Assembly: GCA_018401015.1 (NCBI GenBank)
Contig: JAGYLP010000001.1
Span: 142,463-206,462, forward strand
From: Bacteroidales bacterium
Lineage (GTDB): Bacteria; Bacteroidota; Bacteroidia; Bacteroidales; M50B96
Direction: 5' to 3'
Length of the DNA stretch: 64,000 nucleotides
This document shows, piece after piece, positions 19,758 to 29,000 of this stretch (the first letter of the stretch is position 1; every line of letters starts with the position of its first letter). The notes below the pieces were generated by a model. The model was given only the letters and a program-made list of their open reading frames with translations, was not told the DNA's origin and searched no databases. The translations under genes and the position numbers were made by a program.

Positions 19758-21368
19758 ATGAGTAAGAAATACATTTGGATTCTGAGTATCAGCATGTCGA
19801 TTGTGCTGGCAGCTTTAATAATTTTGCAGGGCATGTATGTTCACGAGGCGGTTCAGCTCAAGGAGAACCAGTTTCAGCAGTCTGTATACCGATCCATGGC
19901 CGATGCAGCCAAGCAGCTAGAGGCTAACGAGGTAATAAGTGGCATTCGAATGGAGATTGGAAATTTCCCGGAATTGGCTGCCGACGATTATTTCCTATCC
20001 GATATTGATAATCTATCCGGTTTTTTCGATAGTCTGAATCGCGATATACAAGCTGATTCGAATCGGTCGGGCTCGATTGCCTCTGGTTCTATTTCCCTGA
20101 GTGACGGCCAAAGATTGGAGCCCGATACAGTTGGAAATCCTACCGAAGAGGATTGGTCGGCTCAAAAGCCACAAGTTTTTTCGAAGGATCGCCCTCAGTC
20201 CGACTACAGTTACTCGCAAGCTCTCATACAGAAAATGAAAGAGCGAATGAGTGAGCGAACTCGCTTCTATGAGAATGTAGTAAATCGGATGATGGAAATG
20301 AACTTGGAAATGGATGTAGAGGCTCGAATCGATCCGAATTTGTTGGAGTCTGTTTTAAATAAGTGTTTGAATAATAACGGGATAAAGCTTAAGTATGAGT
20401 ATGGTGTAAGTCGTAGCGATGGAAGTTATTTTATTCAATCGAAGAATTTTACTCCAAGCGAGCAGGATTTGTTCCGTACGATGCTCTTCCCCAGCGATTT
20501 GCTTTCCGAACCTTCCTACCTCGATATTTACTTTCCGAAACAAGCCGGCATGCATATTCACTTGCTCGATCCGCTTGGTATCATTTCGTCTTTCTTGATT
20601 CTGATCATCATTGCCATTTTTACCTTTTCTATTTATACCATCATTCGTCAAAAGAAATTGTCATTGCTGAAAACCGACTTCATCAATAACATGACGCATG
20701 AGTTGAAAACACCCATTTCTACCTTGTCGCTTGCGGGTCAAATGCTGAAAGATACGAACGTGGCAGAACAAAAAAGTACCCTGAATCATCTTGTTACGAT
20801 TATTAACGATGAGACTAAACGGCTTGGTTTTCAAGTGGAAAAGGTCTTGCAGATGGCCCTTTTCGAGCATGGGAATATTGAGTATAAGTATAAGTCGATC
20901 GATTTGGCCGAAGTGCTTTCTCGGGTTCAGAACAGCTATCAGCTGCATATCGATAAAAAAGGAGGTAAGCTCGAATTACAATTCGAACCGGGTACGTATC
21001 TGGTTCAAGCCGACGAGGTTCATATCACCAATGTTTTCTTCAATCTGATTGATAATGCCATTAAGTATTGTAAGGATTATCCTGAAATTGATATCAGTAT
21101 TCGTAGTAAAGGAAACTACCATTTTGTGATTGTGAACGATAAGGGAATAGGTATTTCGAAAGAGCATTTGAATCGGATTTTCGATAATTTCTACCGCGTT
21201 CCGACCGGTAATCTTCACAACGTAAAAGGGTTTGGTTTAGGATTAAGTTATGTGAAAAAGGTGGTAGAAGATCATAAGGGACGCATACGAGTCGTGAGCG
21301 AATTGGATAAAGGAACCAGCTTTACGGTGAGCCTTCCGGCGGCCATTGGTAATGAGAATCCGGATTAG
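19758..21368 (+). CDS. Membrane sensor histidine kinase
   Basis: ATG at 19758 (MSKKYIWILSISMSIVLAALIILQG); H-box FINNMTHELKTPISTLSLAGQML, N-box NLIDNAIKYC, GIGISKEHLNRIFDNFYRV, GFGLGLSYVKKVV. Confidence 0.93.
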   Translation: MSKKYIWILSISMSIVLAALIILQGMYVHEAVQLKENQFQQSVYRSMADAAKQLEANEVISGIRMEIGNFPELAADDYFLSDIDNLSGFFDSLNRDIQADSNRSGSIASGSISLSDGQRLEPDTVGNPTEEDWSAQKPQVFSKDRPQSDYSYSQALIQKMKERMSERTRFYENVVNRMMEMNLEMDVEARIDPNLLESVLNKCLNNNGIKLKYEYGVSRSDGSYFIQSKNFTPSEQDLFRTMLFPSDLLSEPSYLDIYFPKQAGMHIHLLDPLGIISSFLILIIIAIFTFSIYTIIRQKKLSLLKTDFINNMTHELKTPISTLSLAGQMLKDTNVAEQKSTLNHLVTIINDETKRLGFQVEKVLQMALFEHGNIEYKYKSIDLAEVLSRVQNSYQLHIDKKGGKLELQFEPGTYLVQADEVHITNVFFNLIDNAIKYCKDYPEIDISIRSKGNYHFVIVNDKGIGISKEHLNRIFDNFYRVPTGNLHNVKGFGLGLSYVKKVVEDHKGRIRVVSELDKGTSFTVSLPAAIGNENPD

Positions 21369-21398
21369 ATTAGATAGTTTTTAACCTGTGTTTAAAAG

Positions 21399-21929
21399 AT
21401 GAAAGAATTAGGAAAAGGGTCTGTTATTTCGCATCAGAAGTACGGACAAGGAGTAATAGCGCGTGTAAGTCTCACTCATTACGAGGTTTATTTTGAGCGG
21501 GCGGGTAAGATGGAGATTTCGAAATCGAATACCGATTTTGAAGTGATGGAGGAAGAAGAAGCAACCCCGGGAGCCATCTCGATAAGTGAATTAGAGCGGC
21601 TAATGGATTATTTGCTCGATCGGTATGGATTGCTGCCATCGGAACTGCCCATTGGCGAAAGGTGGAAAGGTGGGAACATGATTTTGCAACCGTTTAACCC
21701 GGAATTGAAGCCTAAAGAAATTCCGGTGGAGGTGTTTTTTCACAAAATTGTGATGCTCCGTGATAATATACGCGTAATGGAGCAAAAAATTAACAGTCAT
21801 CCGGTTTTAAGCGACGAGGATAAAGTGCAGTTGCAACAATACATCACGAAAATGTATGGTAGTTTAACCACGTTCAATGTTCTATTTGCGGAGAAGGAGC
21901 ATTATTTTAAAGGAGCAGTAAAAGGCTGA
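21399..21929 (+). CDS. Conserved hypothetical protein with N-terminal SH3/Tudor-like 'GxVxHxxYGxGVI' motif
   Basis: 176 aa ORF 31 nt downstream of the kinase; MKELGKGSVISHQKYGQGVIARV. Confidence 0.75.
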   Translation: MKELGKGSVISHQKYGQGVIARVSLTHYEVYFERAGKMEISKSNTDFEVMEEEEATPGAISISELERLMDYLLDRYGLLPSELPIGERWKGGNMILQPFNPELKPKEIPVEVFFHKIVMLRDNIRVMEQKINSHPVLSDEDKVQLQQYITKMYGSLTTFNVLFAEKEHYFKGAVKG

Positions 21930-22120
21930 TTGGCGGGTTCCGCTTAGCTGTTGGCAGTTGGCTGTTGGCTTTTGGCTTTTGGCTTAAGGTTTTAGCATGC
22001 TTTCCCTTGAACTAGAAAGAAAGCCACGCGCCGGGAGTCGCGCGGCAGCTCGTTGTTGCAGTAGTTCCCTTGAACTGGAATGAAAGCTAAACGGTAAAAC
22101 GTGCTCTTGCGTAGATGGTT

Positions 22121-22335
22121 AGATTAGGGGCGTAGCCCTGTAATCTTCGTAGCATGATTTCCGACCAGCTTTCCTGAGGGGCGTTAGCCCTGAAATCTTA
22201 GTTAATCGTATTATTCTGTGTAGGTGTTTTAAGATGTCAGGGCTACGCCCCTTTGGGTTCGTGGTTTGACTGCTTGCTACGAAGATTTGTGGGCTACGCC
22301 CCCATGACGCGTTGTTCATTGTCCACTGACTTGTT
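22121..22335. repeat. Dispersed palindromic repeat, copy B
   Basis: Near-identical to 16031..16244 over about 215 bp, including spacers. Confidence 0.9.
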
Positions 22336-22876
22336 TCGATTTTGGCTTCCCGAAAGCATTCGGTTGGTTGTTGGCTGTTGGCTTTCGGGAGGCTTAAGGT
22401 TTTTGCATGCTTTTCTTTGAACGAGCATGAAGCCACGCGCCGGGAGCCGCACGGCAGCTCGTTGTTGCTGAATTCGCCTCTTCGCGATGTCGCGAAGTCG
22501 CCAAGTCGCCAAGTCGACCCTTCGCCCAGTCGTTCACTTCCGATACACTCCGTTATCGGGATCCGGGCTGTTCCCTGCAAAAGTGTCACCAAATAGTAAA
22601 ATGACACACTTTTTTGAACACTCCCATTTTTGAAGGTAAACTTGAACTGTCTTCTGGATAAAAAGATTTCTCATGAGGTGTGATATGGATATCATGAAAG
22701 TCTCATTATTTTAAATGTAACTGATTTGAAGGGTTTTATGATTTTGTAGTATTTTTAAGAGAGGGTGTATTTTTAGTGTCACAATTATATATTCGTGAAG
22801 GATTTTCGGTGAAGGATGTTGATGCCCTGAAGTCCTGTTTGTGTTGTTTAAAAAAATCATTTTAGAATAAAAGTCG

Positions 22877-24580
22877 ATGAAATGGATCATTAATGTTTTC
22901 GCTGGATTGTTGGTCGTTCTGGGCATGATGGGTAATTCCCTCCTTGCTCAGGATTTGGAGCTTCCGAACAAGGTCTTTCAAGAAGCCGATGATTTGTATC
23001 AACAGGGAGAATTTTATGAGGTATTAAAGGTTTTGGATGATCTCGAGCCGTATTCCCTGGATTTAGATGACCGAATGCGGTATGAGATACTCCGATCCGA
23101 TGCATTTCTTCAACTAAGCTGGCTCGACAGTGTCCAGGCTTGTGCCGATGCCATGTCGAAACTTCAGGATCAGCCTGGTTTTGAGAATTGGGAGGGAGAA
23201 TATTTTTTCGTTTTAGGAAATCTGGCTGCTGCACGCAATCAATACAAAGAGGCATCCGATTATTTTCAACAGGCTAATCTCATTTTTGCCCAAGCAGGGA
23301 AGCAGGTTCAGCAAGCTAAACTGTATGAAAATGTGGGGCTTTTTTATCTTGATTTAAAGGATTTCGCTTATGCTTATCGATATTTGAAACAAGCCTACGA
23401 TTTATTCATTAAGCTGGAGGATGTTGAACCCAATTTAAATTTAGTGGTGAATATGGGCGTAGCTGCTTTTCGGGTCGATTCCTTCGAGATGGCTGAGCAG
23501 TTATACCTGAAGGCTATTCAAATGGGCAGCCAATCGGGGAGTCCTTTTCAGAAGGCACGGGCACTTTCTAATTTAGCTAATTTGTACCGTAAGCTGAATA
23601 ATGAAGCACTTAGTTTGAAGTATTTCGATGAAGCATTGTCCCTTTGCAAGGAGCATGAATTAGCGGTTGGGATAGCGATTAATCATTTGAACCGTTCGGA
23701 GCTTTTTCTGAATCTGGGTAAGTATCGAGAAGCACAAGAAGATATCGAAATAGCAGAACCAATTGTAGAGGGATTAAATAGTCAAACCCTGAAGGTGGCT
23801 TTGTATGAATCCAAAGCGCGTTTATTTTTACAACTGGGCGATAGCCTTCAATCGTATCGTTTTTTTCGACAGTATGTAGCCTTGCAAGACAGCATGCGCC
23901 TGAGCGACAATCGACGAATAGTAGAAGCCTGGCAGACTCGATTCGAGCAGGAGCGATTGATGCGTGAACTGGCCGAACGCGACGAGGACATCGCCAAAGC
24001 TAAGTTGAGAGGGAACTTAAGCTTTTTTGGAGGTCTGTTCGTAATTATAGTCCTGGTGGCCCTCATCATTATTCTAATTTATGCCCGCCGTCAGCATTTG
24101 CTGAAAGAAGAAATGGCCGAAAAGGAAAAGCAAAGTTTGATGCGGGAAGTAGAACTCAATAAAAAAGAATTAACCAGTAAGGCGCTCAGTATTTCGAGTA
24201 TCGAGGAATCCAAAGCAAACTTGAAGAAAAAACTGATTCAGGTAGTCGAAAAACTTCCGGAGGCTAATCAATGGGAATTTGTTCCCATCTTGAAGGAGTT
24301 GGATAAAGACGATTCAACTTCGGGTCCCTGGAAAGAACTTCAAACTCGTTTTGAACAAGTGCACGACGACTTTTACAAGCGATTGAATGAATTGGCGAAT
24401 GACCTTACGCCGGTTGAGCTGAAGGTGGCTAGTTTTATTCGCTTGAACTTGAGCTCGAAGGAGATTTCACAGTTAACCAAACGGTCGCTTGGTACGGTTT
24501 TGAATGTACGCAGCTCGTTGAGAAAAAAACTGAATCTAACGAACGAGGAAAATCTAACCTCCTTCCTGGTAAATTTATAA
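22877..24580 (+). CDS. Membrane-anchored TPR protein with C-terminal LuxR-like HTH
   Basis: 567 aa; signal peptide, TPRs, TM helix (LSFFGGLFVIIVLVALIIILIYARR), C-terminal LTPVELKVASFIRLNLSSKEISQLTKRSLGTVLNVRSSLRKKLNL. Confidence 0.88.
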   Translation: MKWIINVFAGLLVVLGMMGNSLLAQDLELPNKVFQEADDLYQQGEFYEVLKVLDDLEPYSLDLDDRMRYEILRSDAFLQLSWLDSVQACADAMSKLQDQPGFENWEGEYFFVLGNLAAARNQYKEASDYFQQANLIFAQAGKQVQQAKLYENVGLFYLDLKDFAYAYRYLKQAYDLFIKLEDVEPNLNLVVNMGVAAFRVDSFEMAEQLYLKAIQMGSQSGSPFQKARALSNLANLYRKLNNEALSLKYFDEALSLCKEHELAVGIAINHLNRSELFLNLGKYREAQEDIEIAEPIVEGLNSQTLKVALYESKARLFLQLGDSLQSYRFFRQYVALQDSMRLSDNRRIVEAWQTRFEQERLMRELAERDEDIAKAKLRGNLSFFGGLFVIIVLVALIIILIYARRQHLLKEEMAEKEKQSLMREVELNKKELTSKALSISSIEESKANLKKKLIQVVEKLPEANQWEFVPILKELDKDDSTSGPWKELQTRFEQVHDDFYKRLNELANDLTPVELKVASFIRLNLSSKEISQLTKRSLGTVLNVRSSLRKKLNLTNEENLTSFLVNL

Positions 24581-24758
24581 CCGGCCAGAATTCGATTTCA
24601 TAAAAACGATTTTTTACTGGTATCGTTTCTCCAATTAAAAAAGCTTCATGTCAACTTCGAGCGACGATTCCTTCCTCTTCGAATGATGAATAGAAAAGCG
24701 CTTCTAAGCATGGAATAGAGCCTTGAATGCAAGCATTAAAATTGTAAATTGCCTCCCT

Positions 24759-26852
24759 ATGAAAGGATTGTTTATCGATTGGAAATGGCTCGGCCTAAGC
24801 GTATTTTTTGCATTCGTAGTGCTCCTCGTTTGGGGCAATGTTGCTGAGCTTTCAATTTTTTTATCGGTAAGTTTCCTCCTAATTCTACTCGGATTTTTGG
24901 CGTATTTCCAAAACGATTGGAAAAGCCAACTCATTCAAGGAGGTCTGTTCTTCCTACTGCTATGGCTGGGAATAGCAGTTATTTATCATCCGGTTTTGAA
25001 CATCGGATTCTTCACCTGGGACGATCCGGTTACGCTATTAACCAATCCACTGGTGAAGGATTTTAGCTTTACAAAGGCCTTCTTTACAAGCCCCGAAGGA
25101 ATGTACCAGCCATTGGTTCATTTCACGTATTATGTCGATTATCTTTTAAACGGAATGAATGCCGGTGGTTTTCATGCCGGAAATATTTTGCTCCACGCTC
25201 TCAATAGCCTCTTGCTTTTGTTCTTGTTTCGTTTGTTGGGAGTGCCCACTCGCTTAAGCTATTTGACCGTCCTTTTGTTTGCCCTTCATTATGCCGCCGT
25301 AGAACCCGTGGTTTGGCTGACAGCGCGTAAAGATTTGTTGTTTTCGCTCTTCTTTCTGCTGGGCTTAATCTTTTATCTATACTCTCAAAAGATAGCATCG
25401 GTTCCCAGGAAAAGAGTGGTTCAGGGCTTGCTGGTTTTGTCTTACCTGTTATCGCTACTGTCTAAACCCCAGGCTGTTACTTTTCCTGTTGTGCTGCTTC
25501 TTATGGATTACTGGAAAAAGGATTCCTTCCACTGGAAAAAGTCGCTATGGTCCAAAGGGCATTTATTCTTATTAGCACTGTTCTTTGGCTCCCTCGTGTT
25601 TTATTTCGCCCAGGGCGAAGTGCCGGATGTGAGCTGGGGTAATCGAGTCATTCTTAGTGCTTATGCTCTTTCATTTTATGTGTGGACGGCTATTTATCCT
25701 TTCCATGTCAGTCTTTTTGAACCTTTTCCATTAGTTCTGGAGTGGTATCATTATGCGAGTTTGATTATAATCCCTTTGCTGGGAGGGCTACTCTATTTTG
25801 CCCGGAAACAAAAGCGGGTAATCAGTCTTACGATTTATGTTTTAGTGCAATTATTTTTCTTGCTTCCCCTTTTTCCGAACAGTTTTATTCTTTCAGCGAA
25901 TCGGTACCTGTATCTGAGTCTTCCTGCCCTCATGCTGGCGCTCGTTTATTTCCTTCATAGGATTTTTCCTCGATCGGGCTCAACCCTTGTTTCGATTCTG
26001 CTGCTTGTTTTTGCCTATTTCTCGTATGCTCATGTGCAATACTGGGAGCTTCCCAGTAAGTGGTGGGATCTGGAAGTGAAGCAGCATCCGCATTCCGAAG
26101 TAGCACAGAACAACCGTGCCTATGCCTATTATTTGGAAGGAAATCCGGAGGAAGCGCTCCGATCTTATACTCGTTCCATCCAAATTGCACCCAAGCGGTT
26201 CGAAGCCTATGCCGGACGAAGCGCAATTCTTATTGAACAAAAGCGGTATGATGAAGCATTAGCCGATCTCTCAGCCGCTCTTCAGCTTTATCCGGAACAT
26301 GCCATTTCGTATTACAATCGAGCGCTCATTTATCAGTCGCAGGGTCTGTATGAAAAAGCCTTGTCGGATTTTAATCAGAGTTTACAACTCGATGCTTATC
26401 AGCCTAATGCGTATTTGTCTCGGGGAGCTTTGCATCTAAACCTTGGTAATTACGATAAGGCGCTCATCGATTTGAATGAAGCGGCTAAGATCGATCCAAC
26501 GAATTATTTAACCTACTCCAACCGTGGATTGGCTTACGTGCGCAAGAATCAGCTTAACAAGGCAGAACAGGATTTCAGCAGGGCCATTCAGTTGAATCCC
26601 GATTTCCCGGATGCTTATTCTAACCGGGGGATGATTTATTTTAACCTGGGTGAATACGGTAAAGCCATCACGGATTTCAATTATGCGCTACGCAGGGCTC
26701 CGCAAATGGTTGTCGCCATTCATAATCGGGGGAGAGCCTATTTGGCTTCGGGTAACCTGCGAATGGCCTGTAAGGATTTCACCAATGCAGCTAATCTTGG
26801 CTTTGAACCGGCACGAATCGACCTGGAGGCAAATTGCAGTCCGACCCCATAA
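24759..26852 (+). CDS. Polytopic membrane protein with C-terminal TPR array (TMTC/PMT-like)
   Basis: ~12 hydrophobic segments, FFTWDDPVTLLTNPLVKDFSF...TYYVDYLLNGMNAGGFHAGNILLHALNSLLL motif, then ~7 TPR units. Confidence 0.85.
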   Translation: MKGLFIDWKWLGLSVFFAFVVLLVWGNVAELSIFLSVSFLLILLGFLAYFQNDWKSQLIQGGLFFLLLWLGIAVIYHPVLNIGFFTWDDPVTLLTNPLVKDFSFTKAFFTSPEGMYQPLVHFTYYVDYLLNGMNAGGFHAGNILLHALNSLLLLFLFRLLGVPTRLSYLTVLLFALHYAAVEPVVWLTARKDLLFSLFFLLGLIFYLYSQKIASVPRKRVVQGLLVLSYLLSLLSKPQAVTFPVVLLLMDYWKKDSFHWKKSLWSKGHLFLLALFFGSLVFYFAQGEVPDVSWGNRVILSAYALSFYVWTAIYPFHVSLFEPFPLVLEWYHYASLIIIPLLGGLLYFARKQKRVISLTIYVLVQLFFLLPLFPNSFILSANRYLYLSLPALMLALVYFLHRIFPRSGSTLVSILLLVFAYFSYAHVQYWELPSKWWDLEVKQHPHSEVAQNNRAYAYYLEGNPEEALRSYTRSIQIAPKRFEAYAGRSAILIEQKRYDEALADLSAALQLYPEHAISYYNRALIYQSQGLYEKALSDFNQSLQLDAYQPNAYLSRGALHLNLGNYDKALIDLNEAAKIDPTNYLTYSNRGLAYVRKNQLNKAEQDFSRAIQLNPDFPDAYSNRGMIYFNLGEYGKAITDFNYALRRAPQMVVAIHNRGRAYLASGNLRMACKDFTNAANLGFEPARIDLEANCSPTP

Positions 26853-26917
26853 TTTCATCTTTTTATCTCGCTAGAATATTACTTTTGTGGAAACGATACC
26901 CGATATACTGATAGCCA

Positions 26918-27490
26918 ATGAGCAAAGTAAAACTTAATATTCTGGGATTATCCAACAGCAATAGTCAGTCTGGCGCGTATGCGCTTATTTTGTCCGAGGA
27001 GGGAGCCGATGTGCGATTGCCTATTATCATTGGTTCTTTCGAAGCTCAAAGCATCGCGTTACGATTGGAAAATTTGGAACCACCCCGTCCGCTTACTCAC
27101 GATTTATTCTTGAATTTTTCAAAAGCATTTTCCATCGAACTAATCGAGGTATTTATACACCGTTTGGAAGAAGGGGTTTTTTATTCGCGCCTTCTATGCA
27201 AACAAGCCGATAAAGAATTAGAAGTCGATGCTCGTACATCCGACGCAGTTGCCTTAGCCATCCGCTTTGAGGCTCCCATTTATACAACTCGCGAAATCCT
27301 TGATCGGGCAGGAATTATTCTCGATTCCTCCGAAGAGGAAAATGAACCCAAGTCGATTAAGGACGAAAACGATTGGTCGGGAAAAACCCTGGAAGAGTTG
27401 AATCAGCTTTTACTCGATGCGGTGGAGCGAGAAGCATACGAGTTGGCCTCCAAGATCCGCGACGAGATTAATAAGCGCAAAGCCTCATAA
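26918..27490 (+). CDS. Bifunctional nuclease (BFN/DUF151) domain protein with C-terminal UVR motif
   Basis: LILSEEGADVRLPIIIGSFEAQSIALRLE...DARTSDAVALAIRFEAPIYTTREIL; C-term LNQLLLDAVEREAYELASKIRDEINKR. Confidence 0.93.
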   Translation: MSKVKLNILGLSNSNSQSGAYALILSEEGADVRLPIIIGSFEAQSIALRLENLEPPRPLTHDLFLNFSKAFSIELIEVFIHRLEEGVFYSRLLCKQADKELEVDARTSDAVALAIRFEAPIYTTREILDRAGIILDSSEEENEPKSIKDENDWSGKTLEELNQLLLDAVEREAYELASKIRDEINKRKAS

Positions 27491-27515
27491 AATTTACTCA
27501 TTCACACCCGTCAGT

Positions 27516-29000
27516 ATGAAATTTCCCATTAGGCCATTCCGGATTCTACTCCTTTTTTCAATGCTCTGTTTAATCTCCGGAATCGGGTGGTCCCAAATTC
27601 CAACTGACTCCCTTCAGGTCGCTACTACAGCTGATTCCATTGCGAGTGAGTCCGCAGCTCCATCGACCCTTACTCCCATTGTAGCAACAACCGATACTGG
27701 TTTTAGCTTCCTGAATCTGTTACGTGGTTTATTGGGAATGCTTGTTCTGATTGTTGTTTCCTATCTTTTTAGTTCGAACCGGAAGGCCATTTCCTGGAAG
27801 CTCGTGCTAATAGGATTGAGTGCACAACTCTTACTGGCCTTCGCTATCCTCGAAATACCGATAATTCAATTGGGATTCGAATTCGTCGGGAAAGCATTTG
27901 TTAAAGTGTTGGAGTTTACCAAAGCAGGTACTTCATTCTTGTTTGCTTCTTTTGTTAGTGGCGAAATCGAGGCGCCTCTGCTCACTTTTGCCATCAATAT
28001 TTTGCCGGTAATTGTCTTTTTCTCAGCCCTTACCAGCTTGTTATTTTACCTGGGCATTATTCAAAAAATCGTATTTGTCCTTGCATGGATTATGAGTAAA
28101 ACCATGCGCTTATCGGGAGCCGAAAGTTTATCGGTAGCCGGGAATATTTTTCTGGGTCAAACCGAAAGTCCTCTCATGATTAAAGCCTACCTCGAAAACA
28201 TGAACCGAAGCGAAATTTTGCTTGTCATGTCGGGAGGAATGGCAACCATTGCAGGGTCGGTATTAGGCGCTTATATTGGGATTTTGGGCGGAGGCGATCC
28301 GGTTCAGGAACTTTTATACGCCAAGCATTTACTGGCAGCCTCGGTGATGGCAGCACCGGGGGTCGTTGTCATTTCCAAAATATTGCTCCCTCAAACCGAA
28401 GAAATAAGCCAACAAGTATCGGTTCCTAAAGAGAAAGCCGGGAAAAATATCCTCGATGCTATTTCAACCGGAACATCCGAAGGATTGAAACTCATGGTGA
28501 ATGTGGCGGCCATGCTGTTGGTGTTCATATCTTTTATTGCTCTGATAAACTATTTGTTCCTGAAACTGGGCGATATAACTTCTCTCAACGAGGTAATTGC
28601 CGGTTGGACCAATGGCAAACACACTTCCTTGTCGATGCAGTTCATTTTGGGTTATTCCCTGGCTCCGTTTATGTGGTTGCTGGGTGTTCACTCGCAGGAT
28701 ATCGTTTTGGTTGGGCAAATCCTGGGCGAGAAGCTAATTATGACGGAGTTTATTGCCTATATCAGCCTGGGCGATTTAAAAGCAGCAGGAGCTTTTACCG
28801 ATCCGAAGTCGATCATTATGGCCACCTACATGCTTTGCGGTTTTGCAAACTTTGCCTCTATTGGGATTCAGATTGGAGGGATTGGTGCCCTGGCTCCGGG
28901 CAAACGGGTGCTCTTATCGCAATTTGGAATGAAAGCCTTGTTAGCCGGAACGCTCGCTTCTTTGCTTTCGGCAACAATTATTGGGATTATTCTCGGTTAA
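27516..29000 (+). CDS. Concentrative nucleoside transporter, NupC/CNT family
   Basis: GNIFLGQTESPLMIKAYLENMNRSEILLVMSGGMATIAGSVLGAYIGIL...; C-term CGFANFASIGIQIGGIGALAPGKR. ATG at 27516. Confidence 0.95.
   Translation: MKFPIRPFRILLLFSMLCLISGIGWSQIPTDSLQVATTADSIASESAAPSTLTPIVATTDTGFSFLNLLRGLLGMLVLIVVSYLFSSNRKAISWKLVLIGLSAQLLLAFAILEIPIIQLGFEFVGKAFVKVLEFTKAGTSFLFASFVSGEIEAPLLTFAINILPVIVFFSALTSLLFYLGIIQKIVFVLAWIMSKTMRLSGAESLSVAGNIFLGQTESPLMIKAYLENMNRSEILLVMSGGMATIAGSVLGAYIGILGGGDPVQELLYAKHLLAASVMAAPGVVVISKILLPQTEEISQQVSVPKEKAGKNILDAISTGTSEGLKLMVNVAAMLLVFISFIALINYLFLKLGDITSLNEVIAGWTNGKHTSLSMQFILGYSLAPFMWLLGVHSQDIVLVGQILGEKLIMTEFIAYISLGDLKAAGAFTDPKSIIMATYMLCGFANFASIGIQIGGIGALAPGKRVLLSQFGMKALLAGTLASLLSATIIGIILG

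Noticed and set aside
22119-22607. 162-aa ORF over the repeat island
   Set aside because: Runs through the dispersed palindromic element and low-complexity modules; no domain, so spurious.
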